Shown here piece after piece: positions 13,745 to 25,780 of a DNA stretch of 64,000 nt. Source of the stretch: Hevea brasiliensis (taxonomy: Eukaryota > Streptophyta > Magnoliopsida > Malpighiales > Euphorbiaceae); assembly GCF_030052815.1 (NCBI RefSeq), contig NC_079496.1:3906001-3970000 (forward strand), written 5' to 3'. A program made the translations under genes and the position numbers. Below the pieces are notes generated by a model that searched no databases, was not told the origin of the DNA, and was given only the letters and a program-made list of their open reading frames with translations. Numbering within the stretch: position 1 is the first letter of the stretch; every line of letters starts with the position of its first letter.

Positions 13745-14530
13745 AGTGCAAAAATTTTGATTTGCACAGAATGTGCGAATTTGTGCATAAGGAGAAAATA
13801 GGTGTGCATAAGTTATGCAGGTTCTTATGCAAGTTTCAGCAAGAATGGGAAGTCGAAAAAGTTGGTCATTCAAAAGTGCATAACTTATGCACTCTCTTAT
13901 GCAAGTTTCGGCAAGAATGGGAAGTCGAAAAAGTTGGTCATTCAAAAGTGCATAGCTTATGCACTCTCTTATGCAAGTTTCGGCAAGAATGGAAAATCGA
14001 AAAAGTTGGTCATTCAAAAGTGCATAACTTATGCACTCTCTTATGCAAGTTTCGGCAAGAATGGGAAGTCTAAAAAGTTAGTCGTGCAAAAGTGTATAAC
14101 TTATGCACTCTCTTATGCAAGTTTCGACAGAAATGGAAATCCCAGAAAATTTTGTTATGCAATAATGCATAAGCTATGCACTTGGTTATGTGAAATTCGG
14201 CAGAAATGAAAATGCAGGATTTGAAGTTATGCAAGAGTGCATAAGTTATGCACACACTTATACAAGTTTCGGCATAAATGAAAAATGGCAAAAATTGTGG
14301 CGGTGCAGAATTGCATAAGTTATGCACTCTCTTATGCAGTTTTCAACAAGAAATGAAATGGCAAAAATTTGATTATGCAGGATTGCATAAGTGCATAAGT
14401 TATGCAAGAGCTTATGCAGGTTTTGGCAGAAATGGAAATTAAGGCAAAGTGAGACCTGAAAGCTGCATAAGTTATGCAGTTACTTATGCACATTTCAACA
14501 AGATTTAGATTACAATAAAAATGCTTTGCA
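13745..14530. repeat. 72-bp tandem array with TGCATAA/TTATGCA palindromes
   Basis: Units of exactly 72 bp recur at 13876, 13948, 14020, 14092 and about 14164, with more diverged copies to about 14530. Each holds GTGCATAACTTATGCAC, CTTATGCAAGTTTCGGCA and AGAATGG. Since 72 is 24 codons, both strands show periodic open frames; on minus the peptide ILAETCIRECISYALL recurs. The same words occur in the Athila-1 LTRs, so the array appears to be an amplified LTR segment. I treat the frames as by-products of the repeat. Confidence 0.9.
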
Positions 14531-15355
14531 AGTTTGAAAAATACACAAGAATGAAGAAATGTAACCTTGTGAAGCATAAATCATGTGAAATTATCATAAA
14601 AAACACATCAATATATGCAGAATCCATCACAATTGCACCATACAAGCTTGTAGAAGTAAGTTCTGCATAAGAGATATTTGTGAATTACGCCATTTCAACT
14701 CAAACCCTGCAAATTAACATTCTAGCACATTAAAGCTCAATAAAAATCTGCACAAAGTTTCACTTATCCACAAAAGAAAATAGGTTCCTCAAGTTATGCC
14801 AATAAAATGCAGCATGTGCACATTGAATCACACAATTCAATTAAGTTCAAAACCCCTAAAGTGACCCACTTACCATCATATTAACATGATAAGCACAAAT
14901 ACATAAAAGGTACACATCTAACCTCAACAAAGAAGCAAATAGCATATGCTGCAGACCCTTTTTGCTGAAAATTTTTTTCTACATAAGCCAAGAAGGGGTC
15001 TTGCACAGGAAACAATGAAAATAAACCAATCTTGGGAGAGTTAATGGATAAAATATCAAATTAAAAGTTACTCCCCAGCAGTGCAACAACCTTCATCCAT
15101 TGAAATACATCTACAAAGGACAAAATTCAACAATGTCAAAAATTGAATTTGGGGAGATTTAAGATAAAAACAAAAGTAATGCAAATAAAAGTAAATCAAC
15201 AAAAGCAAAATAAAAGAACTTGAGGTGCCTCCCAAGAGCGCTAATTTATAGTCCTTAGCTAGACTCTTGTCATGTTTCATGGTAGCTGGAATTGGAATTT
15301 ATTGCCTCTGTTTCCAATAGGTGCTTCAATGAATCTATACTTCATTTTCTTTCCA
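14531..15355 (-). other. Athila-1 internal non-coding segment
   Basis: No supported gene. In element sense it follows the protease tail. The stretch near 15210-15260 resembles the untranslated tail after integrase in Athila elements (a GAGCGCTCTTGGGAGGC-type sequence on minus), which suggests that RT to integrase was deleted near 15356. Confidence 0.55.
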
Positions 15356-15797
15356 TCATATGAAGATCCTTGTTGTTTTGTCTAAAAATCCGACCATTTC
15401 TTTCTTAACAACCTTTGGTGCATCTTTTTCTTTGAGAGATGGTTGCTTTACTTCACTTTTCTCCACTTGCTCAACTTGAAAGATTGGTGCCATAGGACAA
15501 GGTAGATTGCTATTCAAATGTTGTGCAAATGCAGCCTCTTTTGGATTTTCATCATTGATACTCCTTTCATGGATAAGACAACTTTCAAGAGAAGCCTTCG
15601 GATAGCTCTTTCTAAAGTGCTCTTTTACTAACTCATCAACTATATCAATTCTCAAACAAGAGTCTACATCTTCATGTTGCTTCTTCTTGTCATTGCCAAT
15701 ATTGAAGATTAAATGATCCTCTCTGACTCTGAGAGTAAGCTTTTTACCTTTCACGTCAATCAAAGCACCGGCTGTAGCTAGGAACGGCCTCCCCAAA
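15356..15797 (-). pseudogene. Athila-1 protease, C-terminal part after copia-2
   Basis: Minus-strand frame beginning GRPFLATAGALIDVKGKKL, the conserved C-terminal part of the Athila-type retropepsin. It continues through LRVREDHLIFNI to a Lys/Glu-rich tail and a stop near 15356. The N-terminal half lies at 25781 and above; the two meet at the CCAAA duplication of copia-2. No RT follows. Confidence 0.8.
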
Positions 15798-17905
15798 TGA
15801 AGGAGCGAAAACATAAAAAACACAAGTTTATACCATTGAATTCAAAAATTTTCACCTAGGGTCACATGCATCATGCAAGATTTATTTTTATCTATTTGAT
15901 TTCAATGATAAACAACATATTAAAACACTTTTAATATGTTTTTGGATTTGTATTTGCCATTTAAGATTTTAAAATTAATCAGATTAATTTTAGAACCCTA
16001 GATTAGATCAAGAACAAATACACTAACCTCTTGATGTACTGTAGTGTATTTGTGCCTTTTAAATGCGTCTTCAGGACAGCAGATGTTGTCCCTCTAGCTT
16101 GTCCACACCAAGAACACCTATGGCAGCCCTTGAACAGCTTCTAAAGCTTTTTGTATTAATTAGAAAATTAAGTTATGCCTTTTAAGAGATTAAAGATGTA
16201 AACAGGACACTAGAAACGATTTCTAGTATTTTTAATTCAAGAGATTATTTTCTAATCTCTTGGAATAGATGAGAGATGAAGAAGAAGAGAGGGAGAGCTT
16301 CAAAGTGGCGGCACAAAGGAGGAGTAGCTGCTGGTTGTGTTATTTTCTTTTCATAACAACACTTATATAGCTAGGTTAACACATTAAACCCTTGCCACAT
16401 GTCACCCTCTGATTGGTTCTAAGTTTAATTAACCCAATCACATTGTGCCAAGTGTCAAACCTATATTTAATCTTAATTTTAATCATCTTACATGATTAAA
16501 AAAATATTTGGTAAGCTTATGTGTAATGCCATGTGTCACCATCTCATGGTGCCACACGTCGCCCTGTGAAATGACCAAAATGCCCCTGTGTCTTAATTTT
16601 GAGTTCTCAACCCAAAATAATTATTTCTCTTCTTCTAATCAATTTATATCAAATATAAATCAATTAATTAATCTTTATTAATTAATTTCTCATTAATTAA
16701 ATTCATATTTAAACACTTTAAATATAAATTTAACTTATACTGTACATCCAATAACCTAGATTTGGTTTCAAGACATGCTAGGGACTTTGCAATCTAATTG
16801 CAAACCAAACCTATTTACTTAATCAATTAAACTCTTTAATTAATTAATTAAATCATATTTAAATAGGTGATAACTTGTGTATGTGTGTGACTTACTAGGC
16901 TCATCACTAATTGACAATGAGACATGATATCAACTCTTAATATCATCAGAACTCTTTCTTACCATAAATGATTTCTCTAAATCATTTTATGCACCTCATA
17001 GACCATGGTTAATACCTAGCATAGCATGCCATGGCCACCCAATTAGAAATAAGGTTTACCTTAAATGAACCTATAATCATATGTTACCATGCACTAGAAT
17101 CTCTCTGTTACAAAATCCCAACTCAAGCTGGAGTCATGGTTTATGTCAAACTCTATTTGCTATGAATATTATGTTCTCTTTTAATTCCAGTTCTTGATTA
17201 AAAAGATTTTCTCATCAGAAACTCTTTATGAATAAATCTATCTGTCCTAACCAGGAACTTGAAACATCAAGAATAATTAAATGAACATAGGATTTTATCT
17301 CTATTTACTTAAAGGAACAGATTCCATCTTGATCAACACCTACCTCCATATATAACTAGTAGGAGCCAACACATGCCCATATACCCATACACAGTATAAG
17401 TATGAAAGTAGTATCAAACTCAAACTACCTATATACAAGATAACTGTGCTATCTCAGGTCTAAAGATTATATGCACTGATATGATTTATGACAATGCATT
17501 GACAAGAGTAAACTCCATATGCTTGTCATAAGTGTTACTGGTTCGGCCTACTTATTATGTATAAGTGCCTATCATGTTTTTTATATGGCATGAGACTCAC
17601 CATTCCATCTTATCTATATCTCATATAAATAACTTGGGAACAAACATGAATACAATCTTTCTGGATAAGTCATGTCCTTATTATGAAGTATCCTTGATTG
17701 TGAACCTATTTATGATACTTTGTACTAGAAATACTATCACTCATATTCTTAACAACTTAAGAATAGAATTTCTAACAAAATATCAATGGACATTTTCTAT
17801 TACACATAAATATATTATGCAAACGGAAAAGTGGAAATGCCTTTTATTAATAAAACATGTACAAGATACATACTAAATGATATGCTCTAGGGCATACTAC
17901 TAACA
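15798..17905 (-). repeat. Copia-2 3' LTR (left copy)
   Basis: 2108 bp. On the minus strand it is preceded by the polypurine GCGGGAGAT (about 17906-17915) and begins TGTTAGTAGTATGCCC. It ends at the CCAAA duplication. The short open frames within it are chance. Confidence 0.93.
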
Positions 17906-17919
17906 ATCTCCCGCTAGCA

Positions 17920-20900
17920 CTAGAGCCATTCATTATAATATCTTAGACCCATCTTCTCAAGATGTCGGTCTAGCTGAGTCTGTGACATAGGCTTAGTGAA
18001 TGGATCAGCTGGATTTTCAGCTGATGCTATTTCTCTGATAATATGGTAGTGCCTTTCTATGTGTTTGGATTTCTGGTAAGACCTAGGTTCCTTAGCCTGT
18101 ATGACTGCTCCATTATTGTCACAGTGTAGTGGAATTACTGACTCAATGGAAGGAACTACTGCAAGTTCTATCACGAACTTCTTTATCCAAACAGCTTCCT
18201 TTGCAGCATCTGATGCAGCAATATACTCAGCCTTTGTAGTGGAATCTGCAGTCGTTCTCTGTTTGGAACTCTTCCAATTGACTGCACCTCCATTACAAAT
18301 GAACACATATCCAGAGGTAAGACTTTCTATCATCGATATCTGATTGGAAATCAGAATCAGTATAACCATCCAATTGCAAGTCTCCACCTCCATAGATCAA
18401 GAATAAATCCTTAGTTCTTCTCAAGTAGTTAAGGATATTCTTGACAGCTATCCAGTATTTCAAACCTGGATTGGATTGATACCTGCTAGTCAAACTAACA
18501 GCATATGCGATATCCTGCCTAGTACACAACATTGCATACATTAAACTTCCAATAGCCGAAGCATATGGAATCCTGACCATTTTATCTCTTTCTTCAGGTG
18601 TCTTTGGAAACATCTCTTTAAAAAGGTGGATACCATGTCTCACTGGTAACAATTCTCTCTTAGAATCAAGCATGTTAAACCTCTTTAATACCTTTTCCAA
18701 GTATAGACTTTGGGATAAACCAATTATTCTTTTCGCTCTATTTCTATAGATGCGAATCCCAAGAATATAGGTTGCCTTCCCTAAGTCTTTCATGGAGAAT
18801 GTATTTGACAATCATACCTTTACAGTTGTCAACATACTTGTGTTATTACCCATCAATAGTATATCATCCACATATAAGACAAGAAAAGTGATAGCATTGT
18901 CACTAACCTTCTTATATACTCATGGCTCATCCTCATTTTTGATAAAACCAAATGACTTAATGGCTTCATCAAAATGGATGTTCCAACTCCTCGAAGCTTG
19001 CTTCAACCCATAAATGGATCGCTTTAGCTTGGATACCTTGGAACCATCTTAGGATTCAAAACCCCTAGGTTGTTCCATGAAAATGTTTTCTTCAATGTAT
19101 CCATTGAGAAAAGCTGTTTTGACATCCATCTGCCAAATTTCACAATCATAGTATGCAGCTATTGCTAATAGAATCCTAATTAATTTAAGTATGGCAACAG
19201 GTGAGAAAGTCTCCTCATAGTCGATTCCTTGCCTTTGGCGAAACCCTTTCGCTACTAGCCTTACCTTATAGGTCTCTACCTTTCCATCAGAACCAATTTT
19301 CTTCTTGAAAACCCATTTGTTCTCTATAGGTACAATACCTTCAGGTGGGTCAACAAGATCCCAAACTTGATTCTTATACATGGAATCAATTTCAGATTTC
19401 ATAGCATCAATCCATTTTGAAGAGTCTATATCTGATATAGCTTCTTCATAGGTAAGTGGATCATCTCCATGATCTACTTCTTCATGAGTAGACAGCTCTT
19501 GTTCTTCTTCATGAAGGAAACCATATCTCACTGGTGGGTGAGATACCCTAGTTGTTCTACGAGGAATAGTTGTAGATATTTCATCAATGGGTGTAGGTTA
19601 ACTAGATGGATCTATATCCATCTGATCTGTTAGTTGGTCAGAATTCTCCAATTTCAACTCTATTTGCCTTCCTTTGCCTCCTTCTTGAACAATCTGTTGT
19701 TCAATAAATGTGGCATCTCTACTTATCACAACCTTTTGTGAAGTAGGCAAATAAAAATAATATCCAAAACTATCGTTTGGATATCCAACAAATCGACCCT
19801 TTTCTGATCTGGTTTCCAATTTATCAATGTTCAGCTTTTTGATATAAGCTGGACAACCACAAATCTTAACATGTTTAAGACTTGATTTTCTTCCATGCCA
19901 TATCTCATAAGGTGTGGAAGAAACTGATTTTGATGGAATCCTATTCAGAATATACAAAGCTGATTCTAATGCAAATCCCCAAAAGGAGATTGACATATCA
20001 GTATAGCTCATCATACTACGTACCATATCCAATAGGGTACAATTTCTCCTTTCAGATACACCATTCAGCTGTGGCGTTCCTGGAGGAGTCAGCTGGGAAA
20101 CAATGCTGTGCTCTCTCTAGTATTCATCAAATTCAGTACTCCAATATTCACCTCCACGATCTGATCGAAGAGCTTTAATACTCTTTCCTGTTTGATTTTT
20201 TACTTCATATTTAAATTCTTTGAACTTTTCAAAGGATTCATGTTTGTATTTCATCAAATACAAATACCTAAACCTTGATTTATCATCAGTAAAGGTAATA
20301 AAGTAACGAAAACCGCCTCTAGCCATTTCTTTAAATGGACTACATACATCACTATGTATTAGCTCCAAAATATTTTCAGCCCTTAGCCCTTGTTCAATAA
20401 AGGGTGATCTAGTCATTTTGCCCTGAAGGCAAGATTCATAAGTTGGAGTAGGCTTAGAGCCCAATGAGGATAGAATCCCTATTTTCTCCAATTTTACAAT
20501 CCTATCTTCTGCAACATGACATAACCTTAAGTGCTAAATATATTTTGAACTTGAGTTGGTTTTCACTATGGCATTGCATTCATTTAGATCACTTGCATTC
20601 ATTTTGTGTTTGTCATTATTATCCAAATAATAAAGACCATCATTCATATAACCCGAATCAACATATTTATTTCCAAAATAAATATTACAAACATCATCTG
20701 TGAACTGAAATTCAAAGCCATTTCTAGTCAAACTAGATATAGAAATGATGTTCTTAAAAGCATCAGGTACATATAAAATATTATACAAACACAAAACATG
20801 TCCAAGCATGTAAAAAGATTTAGATCCTATGACTAAAGCTTCAACAATTGAGCCATTACCAATCCGGACTCTAACATCTTGAGAACGCAAGCTGCTACTA

Positions 20901-21862
20901 GTTGCTAGTTCCTGTATATCATTAGAAATGTGAGAACTGGCACCAGTATCTAAAACCCAAACTGTAGATGAACTATAAGTATCATCAAAATCTAAATAAC
21001 AAAATATGGACATACCTTCCAAAGGTGTATCCTTCTTGTTCTTCAGAGAACCAAGATACTCTGGGCAGGTCCTTTTCTAGTGCCCATCCTTCTGGCAGTG
21101 GAAACACTTTCCTTTGCCTCTATCAGCTTTAGTCTTCCCTTTCTGTTTAGCTATTTTCTTAGAAGGACTAGGAATCTGAGATTTCTTTTTCTTATTACCC
21201 TTCTTCTTATTGGACTTTCCAACAGAAAAAGATACAATCAAAGCTACCTCTTTTCCTTTATTGCCCAACATATTCTTTTGGACAATAACTAGCATGTTGA
21301 GTAAACCAGCTAAGGTGCATTCCTGTTTAGTCATATGGAAATTTATCACAAAATTCCCAAAAGACTCAGGAAGGGACTGAAGGATCAAATCCGTCTGTAG
21401 TTGGAAATTCATGTTGAAGTCAAGATGTTCCAACTGCTCAATCATTCGAATCATCTTATGGACATGATCCCCAACATTCTGTCCCTCAGACATCCTCATG
21501 CGGAACAGCTGCCTACATATCTCATACCTAGCATTCCTGCTGTGCTCACCATACAACTCTTGTAGGTGAGGGAGGATCTCACTCGCACTCTGCATGTTCT
21601 CATGCTGCTTCTGTAACTCATTACTCATGGAAGCAAGCATGTAACACTTAGCTCTCATATCATGCTCCTTCCACTTGTCCAAAGTTTCATGTTCCTCTTG
21701 AGTGACCTCTGGAGGTAAGGGACCAGGAACATTTGAATCTAGAACATATCCTATATGTTCAAGGTTCAGGACAAGTTTCAAATTTCTTAGCCAATCAGAG
21801 AGATTAGGTCCTGTCAACTTATTACGATCAAGTATTGGATGGTGGTGGTTATTCTGTGCTCA
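17920..21862 (-). pseudogene. Copia-2 gag-pol polyprotein (few stops and frameshifts)
   Basis: On minus from about 21862: Gag (LTGPNLSDWLRNLKLVL; zinc knuckle CFHCQKDGH), protease (VWVLDTGASSHISND near 20960), GAG-pre-integrase, integrase core (HSDVCSPF, RSDRGGEY, NGVSERRN), then RT (KWVFKKKIG, VRLVAKGFRQ, MDVKTAFLNGY, LYVDDILLMG near 18870) and RNase H (SGYVFICNGGAVNWKSSKQ, TKAEYIAASDAAKEA, CDNNGA), ending at 17920. Stops interrupt it at about 21077 (in the zinc knuckle, Trp to stop), 20531, 20117, 19598 and 19049, with frameshifts near 18900 and 18300-18390. An obvious ATG for Gag is lacking; the frame is open from about 21862. Confidence 0.92.
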
Positions 21863-23650
21863 TTATTATAAGAAAATTAACTACAGAAAATAACTAGATT
21901 AATTAGTAAATGTATCATGTAATTAATCAAAATGATTATGGTCTTTTAATCAAATTGATCCTCCCACTAACTTAGCGAATCCTACACTTCCCAAGTAGAA
22001 AACGGAAATCCTAGTTGGATGGATTTCTAGTGAGTGATTGAATTCTTATAATTCTATTGATCATCCTCAGGCACATTCATTATTGGAATTACAATAAACT
22101 ACAAGTGAGCAACTCCTTGCCCATCACATCTCGTGTGAGGTTCAATCCTTTACCTAGCCCCTAATGCTCAAAATCTCAGGTACATCCATTATTGACTTAT
22201 CTTGCATTAGTTAAGTTAATTCCATTGAGCCAGTAATTATGCAAATAATTTTAATGTCCTCAGGTACATCCAATATTGGCCACCAAACCATTTACATATT
22301 TACAACATCTCATGCTTAACAATTATTCTTAAGAAAATATCTTAAATTAATTGCATTTTATGCAACTATTTAAAATTTCTTAAAATAATTGCCCCAATGG
22401 AGGGCTCATGTTATAATTACTTTAATTATACCATTTCCAACTTAATCATTTGTTGGGAAGATTTTATGGTCATCCTAATTACTATTAAGGTTTCACTTTG
22501 CACATTATCCATTTAGCATGCATATATCATATAATTGTATACATTCCCATACATCTCATGCATTCATGGATAAGTAGTAAATATGGTATGATTATGGACT
22601 TTCTAAGGGATTCAATTCTGAGCCACTAAGAATTGAATCAGGGCATTCCTAGGTGCATTTTATTCATTCATTTTACAAGAGTTACTGAAGGAGTACATAA
22701 TCAACACTTGATATTGAATTCCTCCCACTGGTCCCACCAATGCTCTTGACCTCCTTGATCTTCTTGCAATCCAATATTACATAGTAATCCTTGGCATACC
22801 AAGGCGAATTTACAAGAACTAAATAAATGAAATTACAACTCAAAAATTATTATAACCTTAATAATACATGCCCAAAATAAATTAAAATAAATTAATTAAT
22901 TTACAATCCCAAAGAAACATAAAAGAAATAAATCCAATCACATTGGTCTTTTATAGTCCATGATCATCCATCATGCATATCACTATTTAATAATTAAATA
23001 AAATATACATACTTAAATTAAATTGAAAATCTCATATTTAACTTAAAAAACCAGATTTGAATATGATTTAAATAAATTTAAAAATTCAGATTTGAATCTC
23101 ATTCAAACAAATTCAAAAATTCAAATTTGAATCACATTTAAACAACCTTAAAAATTCAGATTTGAATCACATTCAAACAATTTTTCAAAAATTAGATTTG
23201 AATCACATTCAAACATTTTTTAAAAATTTAGATCTGAATATTATTCAAACAACTTTAAAAAATCAGATTTAAATATGATTCAAACAACTTTAAAAAATTC
23301 AGATTTGAATCACATTCAAATAACTTTTAAAATTCAGATTTGAATCACATTCAAATAATTTTTAAAATTCTTATTTGAATCAAAATTTAATTGCGTGATT
23401 AAAATTCTAATTAAACAATTTAATTAGATATAGGATGAGCTTTTAGATCATACAACAATTACAAATTAAAAAGCCAAACCTTGAGCCACCGATGGAAGCC
23501 AAAATTGGCGCACCAAAGATGGTGTTCTTCAAGCATGCCGCCACACATCCATTACAACCAGCAATGGATAAATTATCTCATGATCAAAACACACAATTAA
23601 ATCATATAATCAACAATCTAAATGGCAAATATAGTGGCTCTGATACCAAT
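21863..23650 (-). other. Copia-2 leader between primer site and gag
   Basis: Untranslated leader of about 1.8 kb with no supported gene. At the LTR border, minus TGGTATCAGAGCC (23648-23636) matches the 3' end of initiator tRNA-Met, the usual copia primer. It contains the 36-bp repeat array at 23041-23390. Confidence 0.8.
23041..23390. repeat. About ten 36-bp tandem repeats in the copia-2 leader
   Basis: Units of about 35-37 bp with consensus like AATTCAGATTTGAATCACAT then TCAAACAACTTTAA recur about ten times, diverged from each other. They lie between primer site and gag, where packaging signals are expected in retroelements; a role is only inference. Confidence 0.85.
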
Positions 23651-25775
23651 TGATGGAGCAGAAACGTGAAAAACACAAGTTTATACCATTGAATTCAAAA
23701 ATTTTCACCTAGGGTCACATGTATCATGCAAAATTTATTTTTATCTATTTGATTTCAATGATAAACAACATATTAAAACACTTTTAATATGTTTTGTGTT
23801 TTAATATGTTTTTGGATCTTTATTTGCCATTTAAGATTTTAAAATTAATCAGATTAATTTTAGAACCTTATATTAAATCAAGAACAAATTCACTAACCTC
23901 TTGATGCACTGCAGTGTATTTGTGCCTTTCAGATGCATCTTCAGGACAGCAGATGTTGTCCCTCTAGCTTGTCCACACCAAGAACAACTATGGTAGCCCT
24001 TGAACAGCTTCTAAAGCTTTTTCTATTAATTAGAAAATCAAGTTCTGCCTTTTAAGAGATTAAAGATGTAAACAGGACACTAGAAACGATTTCTAGTATT
24101 TTTAATTCAAGAGATTGTTTTCTAATCTTTTGGAATAGATGAGAGATGAAGAAGAAGAGAGGGAGAGCTTCAAAGTGGCGGCACAAAGGAGGAGTAGCTG
24201 TTGGTTGTGTTATTTTCTTTTCATAACAACACTTATATAGCTAGGTCAACACATTAAACCCTTGCCACATGTCACCCTCTGATTGGTTCTAGGTTTAATT
24301 GACCCAATCACATTGTGCCAAGTGTCAAACCTATATTTAATCTTAATTTTAATCATCTTACATGATTAAAAAATATTTGGCAAAGCTTATGTGTAATGCC
24401 ATGTGTCACCATCTTATGGTGCCACACGTCACCTTGTGAAATGACCAAAATGCCCCTGTGTCTTAATTTTGAGTTCTCAACCCAAAATAATTATTTCTCT
24501 TCTTCTAATCAATTTATATCAAATATAAATCAATTAATTAATCTTTATTAATTAATTTCTCATTAATTAAATTCATATTTAAACACTTTAAATATAAATT
24601 TAACTTATACTGTACATCCAATAACCTAGATTTGGTTTCAAGTCATGCTAGGGACCTTGCAATCTAATTGTAAACCAAACCTATTTAATTAATCAATTAA
24701 ACTCTTTAATTAATTAATTAAATCATATTTAAATAGGTGATAACTTGTGTATGTATGTGACTTACTAGGCTCATCACTAATTGACAATGAGACATGATAT
24801 CAACTCTTAATATCATCAGAACTCTTTCTTACCATAAATGATTTCTCTAAATCATTTTATGCACCTCATAGACCATGGTTAACACCTAGCATAGCATGCC
24901 ATGGCCACCCAATTAGAAATAAGGTTTACCTTAAATGAACCTATAATCATATGTTACCATGCATTAGAATCTCTCTGTTACAAAATCCCAACTCAAGCTA
25001 GAGTCATGGTTTATGTCAAACTCCATTTGCTATGAATATTATGTTCTCTTTTAATTCCAGTTCTTGATTAAAAAGATTTTCACATCAGAAACTCTTTCTG
25101 AATAAATCTATCTATCCAGGCCAGGAACTTGAAACATCAAGAACAATTAAATGAACATAAGATTTTATCTCTATTTACTTAGAGAAACAGATTCCATCTT
25201 GATCAACACCTACCTCCATATATAACTAGTAGGAGCCAACACATGCCCATATACCCATACACAGTACAAGTATGAAAGTAGTATCAAACTCAAACCAACT
25301 ATATACAAGATAACTGTGCTATCTTAGGTCTAAAGATTATATGCACTGATATGATTTATGACAATGCATCGACAAGAGTAAACTCCATGTGCTTGTCATA
25401 AGTGTCACTGGTTCGGCCTACTTATTATGTATAAGTGCCTATCATGTTTGTTATATGGCATGAGACTCACCATTCCATCTTATCTATATCTCATATAAAT
25501 AACTTGGGAACAAACATAAATACAATCTTTCTGGATAAGTCATGTCCTTATTATGAAGTATCCTCGATTGTGCACCTATTTATGATACTTTGTACTAGAA
25601 ATACTGTCACTCATATTCTTAACAACTTAAGAATAGAATTTCTAACAAAATATTAATGGACCTTTTCTATTACACATAAATATATTATGTAAACGGAAAA
25701 GTGAAAATGCCTTTTATTAATAAAACATGTACAAGATACATACTAAATGATATGTTCTAGGGCATACTACTAACA
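23651..25775 (-). repeat. Copia-2 5' LTR (right copy)
   Basis: 2125 bp, pairing with 15798-17905. It starts TGATGGAGCAG on plus (element end CTCCATCA) and ends ACTACTAACA followed by the CCAAA duplication. Confidence 0.93.
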
Positions 25776-25780
25776 CCAAA

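Larger units (their letters stand above)
15798..25775 (-). mobile_element. Copia-2: 10 kb Ty1/copia element nested in Athila-1
   Basis: LTRs at 15798-17905 and 23651-25775 are nearly identical by eye. One difference is an extra segment of about 17 bp near 23795 in the right copy. The flanking duplication is CCAAA at 15793-15797 and 25776-25780. On the minus strand the element begins TGTTAGTAG and ends CTCCATCA. Primer site, gag-pol and polypurine tract are all in the expected order. The polyprotein resembles the TNT1-94 type. High LTR similarity and few frame breaks make it younger than Athila-1. Confidence 0.95.

Noticed and set aside
13762..14209. Plus-strand repeat proteins such as the 135-codon frame
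   Set aside because: Produced by the 72-bp repeat, which is a multiple of three; the opposite strand is equally open and no start or family supports either.
17565..17876. 103-codon plus frame, repeated at 25435-25656
   Set aside because: It is present in both copies only because both are copia-2 LTRs; the second copy is truncated.
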